This document shows positions 39,323 through 49,388 of a stretch of 64,000 bases of DNA, piece by piece. Under the pieces are notes generated by a model. The model made no database searches. It saw only the letters and a program-made list of their open reading frames with translations, and was not told the DNA's origin. The stretch spans positions 4,410,501 to 4,474,500 of the forward strand of contig RHDP01000001.1 of the NCBI GenBank assembly GCA_003725745.1, read 5' to 3'. This DNA is from Streptomyces sp. I6 (GTDB taxonomy: Bacteria; Actinomycetota; Actinomycetes; Streptomycetales; Streptomycetaceae). Made by a program: the position numbers and the translations under genes. Every line of letters begins with the position of its first letter. Position 1 is the first letter of the stretch.

Positions 39323-40300
39323 ATGCTTCAGTTCCTCATCCGCAGGCTGACCGGCGCCGTCGTCATCATGTTCCTGATCGGCGCGTTCACGTTCTCCCTG
39401 TTCTACATCATCCCCCAGGACTTCGCCGCGCTCTCCTGCGGCAAGAACTGCAGCCCGGAGAACCTCGCGGTCATCCGGGAGAACCTCGGCCTGGACAAGC
39501 CGATCTGGACGCAGTTCTGGGAATTCATGGTCGGAATCATCGCCGGCCGGGACTTCCCCGTCGGCCACTGCGACGCTCCCTGCCTCGGAGTCTCCTTCCA
39601 CACCGGCGACTTCGTGTGGGACTCCATCATCGACCGCTTCCCGCTGACGCTCTCCCTGACCGTCGGTGGTCTGGTCATCTTCCTGCTGCTCGGCCTCGGC
39701 TCGGGTCTGCTCGCCGCCTGGAAGCGCGGTACTCCGCTCGACAAGGGCGTCAGCGGTGCCTCCATGGTGCTCAGCTCGTTCCAGATCTACTTCCTGGGGC
39801 CGATCGTCCTCGGCATCTTCGTGTACAGCACCGGCTGGCTGGAGAGCCCCAAGTACGTTCCGTTCACGGACGATCCGGCGGGCTGGGCCCTGGGACTGCT
39901 GATCCCCTGGGCCGTCATGGCCACGATCTTCACCGCGCAGTACACGCGTATGGCGCGCTCCACCATGATCGAGCAGCTCCAGGAGGAGCACGTCCGCACC
40001 GCCCGCGCCAAGGGCATGCGCCAGCGGTACGTCTTCTTCCGGTACGCCTGGCGCGGATCCCTCACCCCCATCGTGACCATCCTCGGCATGGACCTCAGCG
40101 GCCTCCTCGCGGGCGCCGTGGTCACCGAGTTCACCTTCGACCTGGCGGGCATCGGCCGTCTCGCGGTGGACTCGTCGCTGACCAAGGACCTGCCGCTGAC
40201 GATGGGCGTGATGCTGTTCGGAGCGTTCTTCATCCTGCTCCTTAACATCCTCGTGGACCTCGCCTACGCCTACATCGACCCGCGCGTGCGCCTCGCCTAG
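39323..40300 (+). CDS. bldKC: Oligopeptide ABC transporter permease BldKC (DppB-like)
   Basis: 325-residue permease: MLQFLIRRLTGAVVIMFLIG at the N-terminus is the DppB/OppB first helix, the EAA loop is EHVRTARAKGMRQRYVFFRY, and the end is ILLLNILVDLAYAYIDPRVR. A Cys pair in the external loop (SCGKNCSPEN) and a second (HCDAPCLG) are notable and may form disulfides. ATG 39323 matches the family start. Forms the membrane channel with BldKA. Confidence 0.92.
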   Translation: MLQFLIRRLTGAVVIMFLIGAFTFSLFYIIPQDFAALSCGKNCSPENLAVIRENLGLDKPIWTQFWEFMVGIIAGRDFPVGHCDAPCLGVSFHTGDFVWDSIIDRFPLTLSLTVGGLVIFLLLGLGSGLLAAWKRGTPLDKGVSGASMVLSSFQIYFLGPIVLGIFVYSTGWLESPKYVPFTDDPAGWALGLLIPWAVMATIFTAQYTRMARSTMIEQLQEEHVRTARAKGMRQRYVFFRYAWRGSLTPIVTILGMDLSGLLAGAVVTEFTFDLAGIGRLAVDSSLTKDLPLTMGVMLFGAFFILLLNILVDLAYAYIDPRVRLA

Positions 40301-40310
40301 GAGAACGACC

Positions 40311-41372
40311 GTGACCACACTGACCAAGACCGAAGACACACCGGCCCCGACCGGGCCGGAGGCCTTCCTCTCGGTCCGCGACCTGCGGGTGCGGTTCTCC
40401 ACCGAGGACGGCGTCGTCAAGGCGGTGGACGGCCTCTCGTTCGACGTCGAGCGGGGCAAGACCCTCGGCATCGTGGGCGAGTCGGGCTCCGGGAAGTCCG
40501 TGACGAACCTGACCGTCCTCGGGCTGCACAACCGCAAGACCACCCGGATCGACGGCGAGATCGTGCTGGACGGCCAGGAGCTGACCGGCGCGTCCGAGCG
40601 GGAGCTGGAGAAGATCCGCGGCAACAAGGCCGCGATGATCTTCCAGGACCCGCTCACCGCGCTGTCGCCCTACTACACCGTGGGCCGGCAGCTCTCCGAG
40701 CCCTTCATGAAGCACCGCGGGGCCTCCAGGAAGGAGGCCAAGGCCAGGGCCATCGAGATGCTCGACAAGGTCGGCATCCCCCAGCCGGCCCTGCGCTTCG
40801 ACGACTACCCGCACCAGTTCTCCGGCGGTATGCGCCAGCGCGCCATGATCGCCATGGCGCTGATGTGCGACCCCGACCTGCTGATCGCCGACGAGCCGAC
40901 CACGGCGCTGGACGTGACCGTGCAGGCCCAGATCCTCGACCTGCTCAAGGACCTCCAGCAGGAGTTCGGGTCGGCGATCATCTTCATCACCCACGACCTG
41001 GGCGTCATCGCCAACATGGCCGACGATCTGCTCGTGATGTACGCCGGGCGGGCAGTGGAGCGCGGCAGCGTCCGCGAGGTGCTCCGGGCGCCCCAGCACC
41101 CGTACACGTGGGGTCTGCTGAGCTCCATGCCGCGTCTGGGCGGGGACACCGGAGAGGCGCTGGTGCCGATCCCGGGTTCGCCGCCCTCGCTGCTGAACCC
41201 GCCGTCCGGATGCCCCTTCCACCCGCGGTGCGCCTTCACCGACGAGGTCGGCGGCGCGTCGTGCTCGGGTGAGCGGCCGCTGCTGGGTGCGGGTCGCGCG
41301 GCCGCCTGCCACCTCACGGCGGAGCAGAAGCAGACCATCTTCATCGATCAGATCAAGCCCCGGCTGGGCTAG
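40311..41372 (+). CDS. bldKD: Oligopeptide ABC transporter ATPase BldKD (DppD-like)
   Basis: 353 residues. Walker [10 protein letters not shown]-loop [16 protein letters not shown], signature [15 protein letters not shown], Walker [19 protein letters not shown], switch His in [15 protein letters not shown], and the C-terminal peptide-transporter extension with cysteines ([19 protein letters not shown]) that in the family can bind an iron-sulfur cluster. GTG 40311 follows AGGAGAACGACC ten bases after the bldKC stop. Confidence 0.93.
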   Translation: MTTLTKTEDTPAPTGPEAFLSVRDLRVRFSTEDGVVKAVDGLSFDVERGKTLGIVGESGSGKSVTNLTVLGLHNRKTTRIDGEIVLDGQELTGASERELEKIRGNKAAMIFQDPLTALSPYYTVGRQLSEPFMKHRGASRKEAKARAIEMLDKVGIPQPALRFDDYPHQFSGGMRQRAMIAMALMCDPDLLIADEPTTALDVTVQAQILDLLKDLQQEFGSAIIFITHDLGVIANMADDLLVMYAGRAVERGSVREVLRAPQHPYTWGLLSSMPRLGGDTGEALVPIPGSPPSLLNPPSGCPFHPRCAFTDEVGGASCSGERPLLGAGRAAACHLTAEQKQTIFIDQIKPRLG

Positions 41373-41386
41373 GGAGACGCAGAGAC

Positions 41387-42505
41387 ATGAGCGAGAACGT
41401 CACTCTGCCGAAGCAGCAGGGATCAACCGACGGGCCGGCCGGTGAGCCGCTGCTCACCGTCGAGGGCCTGACGAAGCACTTCCCCATCTACGGCGGATTC
41501 CCCTTCAAGCGCCAGGTGGGTGCGGTCAAGGCGGTGGACGGGGTCGACCTGACCGTGTACGCCGGGGAGTCCCTCGGCCTCGTCGGCGAGTCCGGCTGCG
41601 GCAAGTCCACGACCGGCCGACTGATCACCCGGCTGATGGAACCGACCGGCGGAAAGATCACCTACGCCGGGCAGGACATCACCCGCGCGAACCGCAGGCA
41701 GCTCGCGCCGGTCCGGTCCGAGATCCAGATGATCTTCCAGGACCCGTACTCGTCGCTGAACCCGCGGCAGACCGTCGGCACCATCATCAAGAGCCCGATG
41801 GAGGTCAACGGCATCAACCCGCCCGGCGGCCGCGAGCAGCGGGTGCGCGAGCTGCTGGAGACCGTGGGCCTCAACCCCGAGCACTACAACCGCTTCCCGC
41901 ACGAGTTCTCCGGCGGTCAGCGGCAGCGCATCGGTGTGGCCCGGGCCCTGGCCCTGGAACCGAAGCTGATCGTCGCGGACGAGCCGGTGTCCGCGCTGGA
42001 CGTCTCGATCCAGGCGCAGGTCGTCAACCTGCTGCAGAAGGTCCAGGAGGAGCTGGGCATCGCCTTCCTCTTCATCGCCCACGACCTGGCGGTCGTCCGG
42101 CACTTCTCGCAGCGCGTGGCCGTGATGTACCTGGGCAAGGTGATGGAGGTCGCGGACCGCGACTCGCTCTACAACCGGCCCCGCCACCCGTACACGCACG
42201 CCCTGCTCTCCGCGGTTCCCGAGGCCGACGTGGACACGGACGGCAAGGAGAGGATCCGCCTCGCCGGTGACGTGCCCTCGCCGGTGAACCCCCCGTCCGG
42301 CTGCCGCTTCCGCACCCGCTGCTGGAAGGCGCAGGACAAGTGCGCGACCGAGGAGCCGCCGCTGGTGCAGCTCTCCGGGAACCGCGAGGGCCACCTGACG
42401 GCCTGCCACTTCCCGGAGGAGCCCTCGACCGAGGCCCGTGCCGCGGACGTCGTGATGGACCCGGCGCTCACGGCGCTGGAGGAGCAGCACGGCTCCGGCG
42501 ACTGA
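41387..42505 (+). CDS. bldKE: Oligopeptide ABC transporter ATPase BldKE (DppF-like)
   Basis: 372 residues. N-terminal [20 protein letters not shown] is the DppF/OppF lead; Walker [11 protein letters not shown]-loop [17 protein letters not shown], signature [15 protein letters not shown], Walker [19 protein letters not shown], switch [12 protein letters not shown]-terminal [15 protein letters not shown] extension. It starts 14 bases after bldKD. A hairpin terminator lies about 30 bp downstream, so bldKABCDE form one operon. Confidence 0.93.
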   Translation: MSENVTLPKQQGSTDGPAGEPLLTVEGLTKHFPIYGGFPFKRQVGAVKAVDGVDLTVYAGESLGLVGESGCGKSTTGRLITRLMEPTGGKITYAGQDITRANRRQLAPVRSEIQMIFQDPYSSLNPRQTVGTIIKSPMEVNGINPPGGREQRVRELLETVGLNPEHYNRFPHEFSGGQRQRIGVARALALEPKLIVADEPVSALDVSIQAQVVNLLQKVQEELGIAFLFIAHDLAVVRHFSQRVAVMYLGKVMEVADRDSLYNRPRHPYTHALLSAVPEADVDTDGKERIRLAGDVPSPVNPPSGCRFRTRCWKAQDKCATEEPPLVQLSGNREGHLTACHFPEEPSTEARAADVVMDPALTALEEQHGSGD

Positions 42506-42536
42506 CGATCCGGCCGCGACCGGCCCGACCCGCTCA

Positions 42537-42570
42537 GATGCCCCGGCCGCCCTGTGGCGGACGGGGCATC
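42537..42570 (+). terminator. Terminator of the bldK operon
   Basis: Outer stem GATGCCCC / GGGGCATC and inner stem CCGCC / GGCGG with loop CTGT, followed by TCCCTT. It begins 31 bp after bldKE. Confidence 0.75.
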
Positions 42571-42724
42571 TCCCTTCGGCGGACGCCGGACGCCATGGCC
42601 GGCGGACGCGTTCCGGCCCCCGTTCGGTCCAACCGGCGTGCTCCCGGGTGTCGTACAAGTGCACCGGTCCCCGCCTCGGGCGATAGTGGCCCCACAGAGG
42701 TCCCGGCCGCCGAGGAGGCACCCC

Positions 42725-44347
42725 ATGCGCGGAGCCGCTCACGTCACCCGGGCCGCCTGCGCGGCCGCCGTCGTCCTCGCGGCCGGCGCGTGCGGCGGCG
42801 GGGCCCCGGCCGGCGGGCCCGACGGGATCGTGACGTCCTCCTGGGGCGACCCCCAGAACCCGCTGGAACCGGCGAACACCAACGAGGTCCAGGGCGGCAA
42901 GGTCCTCGACATGATCTTCCGGGGCCTGAAGCGCTACGACCCGAGGACCGGCGAGGCCGAGAACATGCTCGCCGAGCGGATCGACACGGACGACTCCGTC
43001 AACTTCACCGTCACCGTGAAGAGCGGCTGGACCTTCTCCGACGGCGAGCCCGTGACCGCGAAGTCCTTCGTCGACGCCTGGAACTACGGCGCGCACCTGA
43101 AGAACAACCAGCGCAACGCCTACTTCTTCGGCTACATCGAAGGGTACGACCAGGTCCATCCCGCATCCGGTCAGCCCACCGCGCAGACCATGTCCGGCCT
43201 GAGGACGACGGGCGAGCGGACCTTCACCGTCAAACTCACCCAGAAGTTCTCCACCTGGCCGGAGACCCTCGGCTACGCCGCGTTCGCGCCGCTGCCCAGC
43301 AGCTTCTTCAGCGACCACGACGCCTGGCTGGCCCGCCCCGTCGGCAACGGCCCGTACGCCGTCGACGGCTACACCAGGGGCGCCCAGATGTCCCTGCGCC
43401 GCTGGGACGGCTATCCGGGTGACGACAAGGCGCGCAACGGCGGCGTCGACCTGAAGGTCTACACCGACAGCAACACCGCCTACACGGATCTGACGGCGGG
43501 CCACCTCGACCTGGTCGACGATGTGCCGGCGGCCCAGCTCCGCAACGTCAGGGCCGATCTCGGCGACCGGTACATCAACACCCCGGCCGGCATCATCCAG
43601 ACCCTCGCCTTCCCCTACTACGACCCGGACTGGAACAAGCCCGGTCAGGAGAAGGTCCGCCGGGGCCTGTCCATGGCGATCAACCGGAAGCAGATCACCG
43701 ACACGATCTTCCAGCGGACCCGTACCCCCGCCAAGGACTGGACCTCGCCCGTGCTCGGCCCCGACGGCGGCTACGACGAGGGGCTGTGCGGCGTCCACTG
43801 CACCTACGACCCCGCCCGGGCGAGGAAGCTGATCGCCGAGGGCGGCGGCATCCCGGGCGGCCGGTTCCGGATCACCTACAACGCCGACACCGGCTCCCAC
43901 CGGCAGTGGGTCGACGCCGTGTGCAACTCCGTCAACAACGCGCTCGGCGACGACCGGGCCTGCGTCGGCAACCCCGTCGGCACCTTCGCCGACTACCGCA
44001 ACCAGATCACGCAGTCGAAGATGAGCGGCCCGTTCCGGGCCGGCTGGCAGATGGACTACCCGCTCATCCAGAACTTCCTCCAGCCGCTCTACTACACCAG
44101 CGCCTCCTCCAACGACGGCGAGTGGAGCAACGAGACCTTCGACCGGCTGGTCGACCAGGCCAACGCGGAGACCGACCCCGCCAAGGCGATCGAGACCTTC
44201 AAGAAGGCGGAGGGCGTCGTACGGGACCAGATGGCCGCCATCCCGCTCTGGTACCAGAACGGCAGCGCCGGCTACTCCGAGCGGATCTCCAACGTCTCCC
44301 TGAACCAGTTCAGCGTCCCCGTCTACGAAGAGATCACCGTCGACTGA
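42725..44347 (+). CDS. Peptide ABC transporter substrate-binding lipoprotein (second Dpp/Opp system)
   Basis: 540-residue lipoprotein: short signal MRGAAHVTRAACAAAVVLAA with lipobox AAGAC (Cys23), then GIVTSSWGDPQNPLEPANTN, FTVTVKSGWTFSDGEPVTAK and NGPYAVDGYTRG, typical SBP_bac_5. AGGAGG ten bases upstream supports ATG 42725. It opens a five-gene operon with the order receptor, permease, permease, ATPase, ATPase, unlike bldK, where a permease comes first. Ligand probably a peptide. Confidence 0.92.
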   Translation: MRGAAHVTRAACAAAVVLAAGACGGGAPAGGPDGIVTSSWGDPQNPLEPANTNEVQGGKVLDMIFRGLKRYDPRTGEAENMLAERIDTDDSVNFTVTVKSGWTFSDGEPVTAKSFVDAWNYGAHLKNNQRNAYFFGYIEGYDQVHPASGQPTAQTMSGLRTTGERTFTVKLTQKFSTWPETLGYAAFAPLPSSFFSDHDAWLARPVGNGPYAVDGYTRGAQMSLRRWDGYPGDDKARNGGVDLKVYTDSNTAYTDLTAGHLDLVDDVPAAQLRNVRADLGDRYINTPAGIIQTLAFPYYDPDWNKPGQEKVRRGLSMAINRKQITDTIFQRTRTPAKDWTSPVLGPDGGYDEGLCGVHCTYDPARARKLIAEGGGIPGGRFRITYNADTGSHRQWVDAVCNSVNNALGDDRACVGNPVGTFADYRNQITQSKMSGPFRAGWQMDYPLIQNFLQPLYYTSASSNDGEWSNETFDRLVDQANAETDPAKAIETFKKAEGVVRDQMAAIPLWYQNGSAGYSERISNVSLNQFSVPVYEEITVD

Positions 44348-44378
44348 CCCCGCCCGCCCGGACCCGTGGAGCGCATCA

Positions 44379-45302
44379 ATGGGACGTTATGTGATCCGGC
44401 GTCTGCTCCAGATGATCCCGGTGTTCGCCGGAGCCACCCTGCTGATCTTCCTGATGGTCAACGTGATGGGCGACCCCGTCGCCGGTCTCTGCGGCGAGCG
44501 GGAGTGCGACCCGGCCACCGCGGCCCGGCTGCGCGCGGAGTTCGGCCTCGACGAGCCCGTCTGGCAGCAGTACCTGACCTATATGGGCAACGTCTTCACC
44601 GGGGACTTCGGCACCGCCTTCAACGGGCAGCCGGTCATCGAGCTGATGGCCGACGCCTTCCCGGTCACCATCCGGCTCACCCTGGTCGCGATCCTCTTCG
44701 AGATCGTCATCGGCGTCGGCCTGGGCATGCTCACCGGGCTCCGCCGCGGCCGCCCCGTCGACACCGGCGTCCTGCTGGCCACCCTGGTCGTGATCGCCGT
44801 CCCGACCTTCGTCACCGGACTGCTGCTGCAACTGCTGCTCGGGGTGAAGTGGGGCTGGATCCGGCCGTCCGTGTCCGCCGAGGCCCCGCTCGACGAGCTG
44901 GTCGGGCCCGGGCTCGTCCTCGCCGCCGTCTCGCTCGCCTACGTCACCCGGCTGACCAGGACCTCCATCGCCGAGAACCGGCGCGCCGACTATGTGCGCA
45001 CGGCCATCGCCAAGGGGCTGCCCCGCCGCCGCGTCATGACCCACCACCTGCTGCGCAACTCACTGATCCCGGTGGTCACCTTCATCGGCGCCGACGTCGG
45101 CGCCCTGATGGGAGGTGCCATCGTCACCGAGCGGATCTTCAACATCCACGGCGTCGGCTACCAGCTGTACCAGGGCATCCTCCGCCAGAACACCCAGACG
45201 GTCGTCGGCTTCGTGACGGTGCTGGTGCTGGTGTTCCTGCTGGTGAACCTGCTCGTCGACCTGCTGTACGCCGTACTCGACCCGAGGATCCGCTATGCCT
45301 GA
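44379..45302 (+). CDS. Peptide ABC transporter permease, DppB-like
   Basis: 307 residues with N-terminal MGRYVIRRLLQMIPVFAGAT helix, EAA loop RADYVRTAIAKGLPRRRVMT, and C-terminal LVNLLVDLLYAVLDPRIRYA. The external loop CGERECDPATAARLRAEFGL is standard for DppB. GGAG lies eight bases upstream of ATG 44379. The stop overlaps the next gene by eight bases. Confidence 0.93.
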   Translation: MGRYVIRRLLQMIPVFAGATLLIFLMVNVMGDPVAGLCGERECDPATAARLRAEFGLDEPVWQQYLTYMGNVFTGDFGTAFNGQPVIELMADAFPVTIRLTLVAILFEIVIGVGLGMLTGLRRGRPVDTGVLLATLVVIAVPTFVTGLLLQLLLGVKWGWIRPSVSAEAPLDELVGPGLVLAAVSLAYVTRLTRTSIAENRRADYVRTAIAKGLPRRRVMTHHLLRNSLIPVVTFIGADVGALMGGAIVTERIFNIHGVGYQLYQGILRQNTQTVVGFVTVLVLVFLLVNLLVDLLYAVLDPRIRYA

Positions 45303-46275
45303 GGCCCAGTACGACGACGGAGCGGCCATCGCGCCGACCGGTGGCGGCGGCGCCATGGACCTCGCCACCGCCGAGGGCGAGACCCTGGAGCAGGCCCCCG
45401 CCGGCCCGCCCGGGTCCGGCCCCGGCGGCAGACCACGCAGCCTGTGGTCCGACGCCTGGCACGATCTGGGCCGCAACCCCGTCTTCGTCGTCGCGGCCCT
45501 CGTCATCCTCTTCCTGGTCCTCATCTCGATCTGGCCGCAGCTGATCGCCCCCGGCAACCCCCTGGACTGCGATCTCGCCAGGGCGCAGCAGGGCTCCCGG
45601 CCCGGCCACCCCTTCGGCTTCGACGGCCAGGGCTGCGACGTCTACACCCGGACCGTCCACGGCGCCCGGACCTCGGTGACCGTCGGCGTCTGCGCCACCC
45701 TCGGCGTGGCGCTCCTCGGCTCCGTCCTCGGCGGGTTCGCCGGCTTCTTCGGCGGGGTTTCGGACGCCCTGCTGTCCCGGCTCACCGACGTCTTCTTCGC
45801 CATCCCGGTCGTACTCGGCGGACTGGTGCTGCTGTCCGTCGTCACCAGCGACACCGTCTGGCCGGTGATCGGGTTCATGCTGCTGCTGGGCTGGCCGCAG
45901 GTCTCCCGGATCGCCCGCGGTTCGGTGATCACCGTGAAGCAGAACGACTACGTGCAGGCCGCCCGGGCCCTCGGCGCCTCGCCGGCGCGGCTGCTGCTGA
46001 AGCACGTCATGCCGAACGCCGTCGCGCCGGTGATCGTCGTGGCCACCATCGCGCTCGGCACGTACATCTCGCTGGAGGCGACGCTGTCGTACCTCGGGGT
46101 CGGGTTGCGGCCGCCGGCGGTGTCCTGGGGAATCGACATCTCCGCCGCGTCCCCGTACGTCCGCAACGCCCCGCACATGCTGCTCTGGCCGGCCGGCGCC
46201 CTCGCGGTGACCGTGCTCGCGTTCATCATGCTCGGCGACGCGGTGCGCGACGCCCTCGACCCCAAGCTGCGCTGA
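45295..46275 (+). CDS. Peptide ABC transporter permease, DppC-like
   Basis: 326 residues. The soluble N-terminal part (about 1-60, Gly/Pro-rich) precedes membrane helices; EAA loop QNDYVQAARALGASPARLLL before HVMPNAVAPVIVVATIALGT, and the end AFIMLGDAVRDALDPKLR is the DppC signature. ATG 45295 overlaps the dppB-like stop by eight bases, so translation is coupled. Confidence 0.93.
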   Translation: MPEAQYDDGAAIAPTGGGGAMDLATAEGETLEQAPAGPPGSGPGGRPRSLWSDAWHDLGRNPVFVVAALVILFLVLISIWPQLIAPGNPLDCDLARAQQGSRPGHPFGFDGQGCDVYTRTVHGARTSVTVGVCATLGVALLGSVLGGFAGFFGGVSDALLSRLTDVFFAIPVVLGGLVLLSVVTSDTVWPVIGFMLLLGWPQVSRIARGSVITVKQNDYVQAARALGASPARLLLKHVMPNAVAPVIVVATIALGTYISLEATLSYLGVGLRPPAVSWGIDISAASPYVRNAPHMLLWPAGALAVTVLAFIMLGDAVRDALDPKLR

Positions 46276-46286
46276 GGAGCACCGCC

Positions 46287-47414
46287 ATGAGCACCGGCAC
46301 CCCGCCCGAAGGGCCCGGCACGCCGCCCGGCGGTCCGGGTACCGCGTCCGGTCCGGGTACCGCGCCCGGCCCGGGTACTGCGCCCGGCGGGCCCGGCTCG
46401 CGAGTGCCCGTGCCCGGCGCACCGCCCGCGGGTCCGGGCACGCTGCTGGAAGTCCGGGACCTGCACGTGGAGTTCCGCACACGCGACGGGGTCGCCAGAG
46501 CCGTCGACGGCGTCTCCTGGTCCGTCGCCGCGGGCGAGACCCTCGCCCTGCTCGGCGAGTCCGGGTCCGGGAAGTCCGTCACCGCCCAGGCCGTCATGGG
46601 CATCCTCGACACCCCGCCCGGCCGGATCACCGGCGGGGAGATCCTCTTCCGGGGGCGGGACCTGCTGAGACTGAAGGAGGACGAGCGCCGGAGGATCCGC
46701 GGTGCCCGGATGGCCATGATCTTCCAGGACGCGCTGTCGTCGCTGAACCCGGTGCTGACCGTCGGCGACCAGCTCGGCGAGATGTTCACCGTGCACCGCG
46801 GCATGTCGCGGAAGGACGCCCGGGTGAAGGCCGTCGAGCTGATGGACCGGGTCCGCATCCCGGCCGCGCGGGAACGGGTCGGCCAGTACCCGCACCAGTT
46901 CAGCGGCGGGATGCGCCAGCGCATCATGATCGCCATGGCGCTGTCGCTGGAGCCGGATCTGATCATCGCGGACGAACCCACGACCGCCCTGGACGTGACG
47001 GTCCAGGCGCAGGTGATGGACCTCCTCGCCGAACTGCGCCGCGAACTCGGCATGGGGCTGGTCCTCATCACCCACGACCTCGGCGTCGTCGCGGACGTCG
47101 CCGACCGGATCGCCGTGATGTACGCGGGCCGGATCGTCGAGACCGCCCCGGTCCACGACCTCTACAAGGCCCCGGCCCATCCGTACACCCGCGGACTGCT
47201 CGACTCCATCCCCCGCCTGGACCGCAAGGGCGAGGAGCTGTACGCCATCAGGGGCCTGCCGCCGAACCTCATGGCCGTCCCACCGGGCTGCGCCTTCCAC
47301 CCGCGCTGCCCGATGGCCCGGGACGTGTGCCGGACGCGCGAACCGGAGCTGTCCGAGGTGAGCCGCGAGCGCGGGAGCGCCTGCTTCTTCTGGAGGGAGT
47401 GCCTCCGTGACTGA
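46287..47414 (+). CDS. Peptide ABC transporter ATPase, DppD-like
   Basis: 375 residues. An unusual N-terminal 50 residues is a Gly/Pro/Thr repeat ([20 protein letters not shown] pattern) before the ATPase proper. Walker [10 protein letters not shown]-loop [17 protein letters not shown], signature [15 protein letters not shown], Walker [19 protein letters not shown] and switch [13 protein letters not shown] are intact, as is the Cys-containing C-terminal extension. GAGGAG lies before ATG 46287. The repeat lead is probably a disordered extension or a misplaced start; no good alternative start is seen closer to the domain. Confidence 0.92.
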   Translation: MSTGTPPEGPGTPPGGPGTASGPGTAPGPGTAPGGPGSRVPVPGAPPAGPGTLLEVRDLHVEFRTRDGVARAVDGVSWSVAAGETLALLGESGSGKSVTAQAVMGILDTPPGRITGGEILFRGRDLLRLKEDERRRIRGARMAMIFQDALSSLNPVLTVGDQLGEMFTVHRGMSRKDARVKAVELMDRVRIPAARERVGQYPHQFSGGMRQRIMIAMALSLEPDLIIADEPTTALDVTVQAQVMDLLAELRRELGMGLVLITHDLGVVADVADRIAVMYAGRIVETAPVHDLYKAPAHPYTRGLLDSIPRLDRKGEELYAIRGLPPNLMAVPPGCAFHPRCPMARDVCRTREPELSEVSRERGSACFFWRECLRD

Positions 47415-48543
47415 ACCGACCCGGCCGGCCGAGCCGATCATCGAGGTGCGAGGCCTGCACAAGCACTACCCGCTCACCCGGGGCGTCGTGTTCAGGAAGC
47501 AGGTGGGCGCGGTCAGGGCGGTCGACGGCGTCGACCTCGACCTGTTCGCCGGCGAGACGCTGGGCGTGGTGGGCGAGTCCGGCTGCGGGAAGTCCACCCT
47601 CGCGAAGCTGCTGGTCAACCTGGAGCGGCCGACGAGCGGGGCCATCCGCTACAAGGGGGAGGACATCACCCGGCTGTCGGCGCGGGCGCTGAAGGCCGTC
47701 CGCCGCAACATCCAGATCGTGTTCCAGGATCCGTACACCTCGCTCAACCCCCGGATGACCGTCGGTGACATCGTCGGCGAGCCGTACGAGATCCACCCCG
47801 AGGCGGCGCCGAAGGGCGACCGCCGGCGGCGGGTGCGGGAACTGCTGGACGTCGTCGGGCTCGACCCCGCGTACGTCAACCGCTATCCGCACCAGTTCTC
47901 CGGGGGGCAGCGCCAGCGCATCGGCATCGCACGGGGCCTGGCCCTGCGGCCCGAGGTGATCGTGGCGGACGAACCCGTCTCCGCCCTCGACGTGTCCGTC
48001 CAGGCACAGGTGGTCAATCTGCTCGAGCGGCTGCAGAAGGACTTCGGGCTCGGCTATGTGTTCATCGCCCACGACCTGTCGATCGTCCGGCACATCTCGG
48101 ACCGGGTCGCGGTGATGTACCTGGGACGCGTCGTCGAGACGGGGAGGGACGCCGAGATCTACGACCATCCGACGCATCCGTACACGCAGGCGCTGCTGTC
48201 CGCGGTGCCGGTGCCCGATCCGTCGGCACGCGAGCGGGGCGCGGCCGGGGGCGGTGCGAACGGCGGGGACGTCGGGGGAGGCGGCAGGGAGGGCGCGAAC
48301 GGCGGGGGAGGCGGGCGGATCATCCTCGCCGGCGATGTGCCCTCGCCGGCGAACATCCCCTCCGGCTGCCGGTTCCGCACCCGCTGCTGGAAGGCGCGGG
48401 AGCGGTGCGCGAGGGAGGAGCCGGAGCTGGCGGTGCCGGAGCGGTTCACGGACGCCAGGGGCCCGGTCCGGCACGACTCGGCGTGCCACTTCGCCGAGGA
48501 GAGGCGGGTGGTGCCGGGCGGCGACCGGCCGGCCGGGGACTGA
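47407..48543 (+). CDS. Peptide ABC transporter ATPase, DppF-like
   Basis: 378 residues, GTG start overlapping the previous stop by eight bases with GGAGGGAG upstream. [20 protein letters not shown], Walker [10 protein letters not shown], signature [15 protein letters not shown], Walker [19 protein letters not shown]. Between the ATPase core and the [15 protein letters not shown] tail there is a 35-residue Gly-rich insert ([20 protein letters not shown]) absent from BldKE. It completes the second transporter operon. Confidence 0.92.
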   Translation: MTEPTRPAEPIIEVRGLHKHYPLTRGVVFRKQVGAVRAVDGVDLDLFAGETLGVVGESGCGKSTLAKLLVNLERPTSGAIRYKGEDITRLSARALKAVRRNIQIVFQDPYTSLNPRMTVGDIVGEPYEIHPEAAPKGDRRRRVRELLDVVGLDPAYVNRYPHQFSGGQRQRIGIARGLALRPEVIVADEPVSALDVSVQAQVVNLLERLQKDFGLGYVFIAHDLSIVRHISDRVAVMYLGRVVETGRDAEIYDHPTHPYTQALLSAVPVPDPSARERGAAGGGANGGDVGGGGREGANGGGGGRIILAGDVPSPANIPSGCRFRTRCWKARERCAREEPELAVPERFTDARGPVRHDSACHFAEERRVVPGGDRPAGD

Positions 48544-48730
48544 CGGCCCCCGCCGCGAGGGGCGGCAGACCGGCCGGGGACTGACTCCCCGCCCCCGGAG
48601 GCCGGGGACACCGGCGGGCTGACGGCCCCCGCCGCGAGGGGCAGCCGGCCGGCCGGGTGCCCACGGTCCCTCCCGGTGGCCGGGTGCCGACGGTCCCTCC
48701 CGGTGGCCGGGGGCCGGCCGGGGACTGACG
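48541..48730. repeat. Mosaic GC repeats after the second transporter operon
   Basis: CTGACGGCCCCCGCCGCGAG occurs twice (about 48540 and 48618), CCGGCCGGGGACTGA three times, and a 27-bp unit containing ACGGTCCCTCCCGGTGGCCG twice in tandem near 48662-48715. The first copies overlap the end of the DppF-like gene. Confidence 0.6.
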
Positions 48731-48731
48731 G

Positions 48732-48757
48732 CCCCGCCCCGGAGTTCCGGGGCGGGG
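48732..48757. terminator. Bidirectional terminator between convergent genes
   Basis: 12-bp perfect stem CCCCGCCCCGGA / TCCGGGGCGGGG with a two-base loop, lying 10 bp from the stop of the minus-strand acyltransferase and downstream of the transporter operon. Confidence 0.65.
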
Positions 48758-48767
48758 TGCGACGGGA

Positions 48768-49388
48768 CTACCTCGGTGTCTCGGCCGCCTCCCGGAGCAG
48801 GATCGCCAGCCGGGCCCGCTTCTCCGGGAGGAACACCTCGGGCAGGTCGACCTCCGGAAGGACGATCTCCGGGCCGATCTCGAAGCCGGTGCGCCGCAGC
48901 CGCTCGATCGCCCCGGTGTTGCGGACGTCCGGCTCGGCGATGATCCGCCGGACATCCCCGTCGGCCAGGACATGGCCGACGAGCACTCCGAGCAGGGCGG
49001 CCGTGAATCCCGGCCGCGGAGCCCCCTTGGCCGGGCCGACCATCAGATGGACCCCGATGTCGCCGGGCTCGACCTCGTAGCACTCGCTGACCCGGTCGGC
49101 CTCCGGTTCATAGGTCTGGAAGAGCATCACGGGTTCGTCGCCGAGGAGGACCAGGAAGGCGTGGTGCGTGGTGAGTGAGTCCAGGTGCTCGTAGATCTCC
49201 CGCACCTCCTCGCGGCTCGTCTGGCGCATGCCCCAGAAACGGGCCCGTTCCTCGCCGACCCAGGAGTGGACGACGTCCGTGTCCCGTGCCGGGTCCAGGC
49301 GCCGCACGTGCACGGTCCCCAGCCCGTCGACGGTCTCCCGGTGCAGCGCCTCGGCTGTGCCCGATCCGGCGGCGGCTTCAGTGGTCAT
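48768..49388 (-). CDS. GNAT acyltransferase of the siderophore (IucB/MbtK-like) type
   Basis: 206 residues. VHVRRLDPARDTDVVHSWVG, EERARFWGMRQTSREEVREI and the core IGVHLMVGPAKGAPRPGFTA plus RIIAEPDVRNTGAIERLRRT match N6-hydroxylysine acetyltransferase/AlcB-type GNATs used in hydroxamate siderophore assembly. GGAGAG just upstream supports ATG 49388. It lies behind a penicillin acylase-like gene and near an iron box and a siderophore-interacting protein gene. As the sequence stands it is in frame with the upstream acylase with no stop between; one missing base would explain that. Confidence 0.82.
   Translation of the reverse strand: MTTEAAAGSGTAEALHRETVDGLGTVHVRRLDPARDTDVVHSWVGEERARFWGMRQTSREEVREIYEHLDSLTTHHAFLVLLGDEPVMLFQTYEPEADRVSECYEVEPGDIGVHLMVGPAKGAPRPGFTAALLGVLVGHVLADGDVRRIIAEPDVRNTGAIERLRRTGFEIGPEIVLPEVDLPEVFLPEKRARLAILLREAAETPR

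Noticed and set aside
41423-43900. 825-codon minus-strand frame across bldKE and the next binding protein
   Set aside because: Antisense to two clearly conserved genes; composition is Val/Gly/Arg-rich with no motif.
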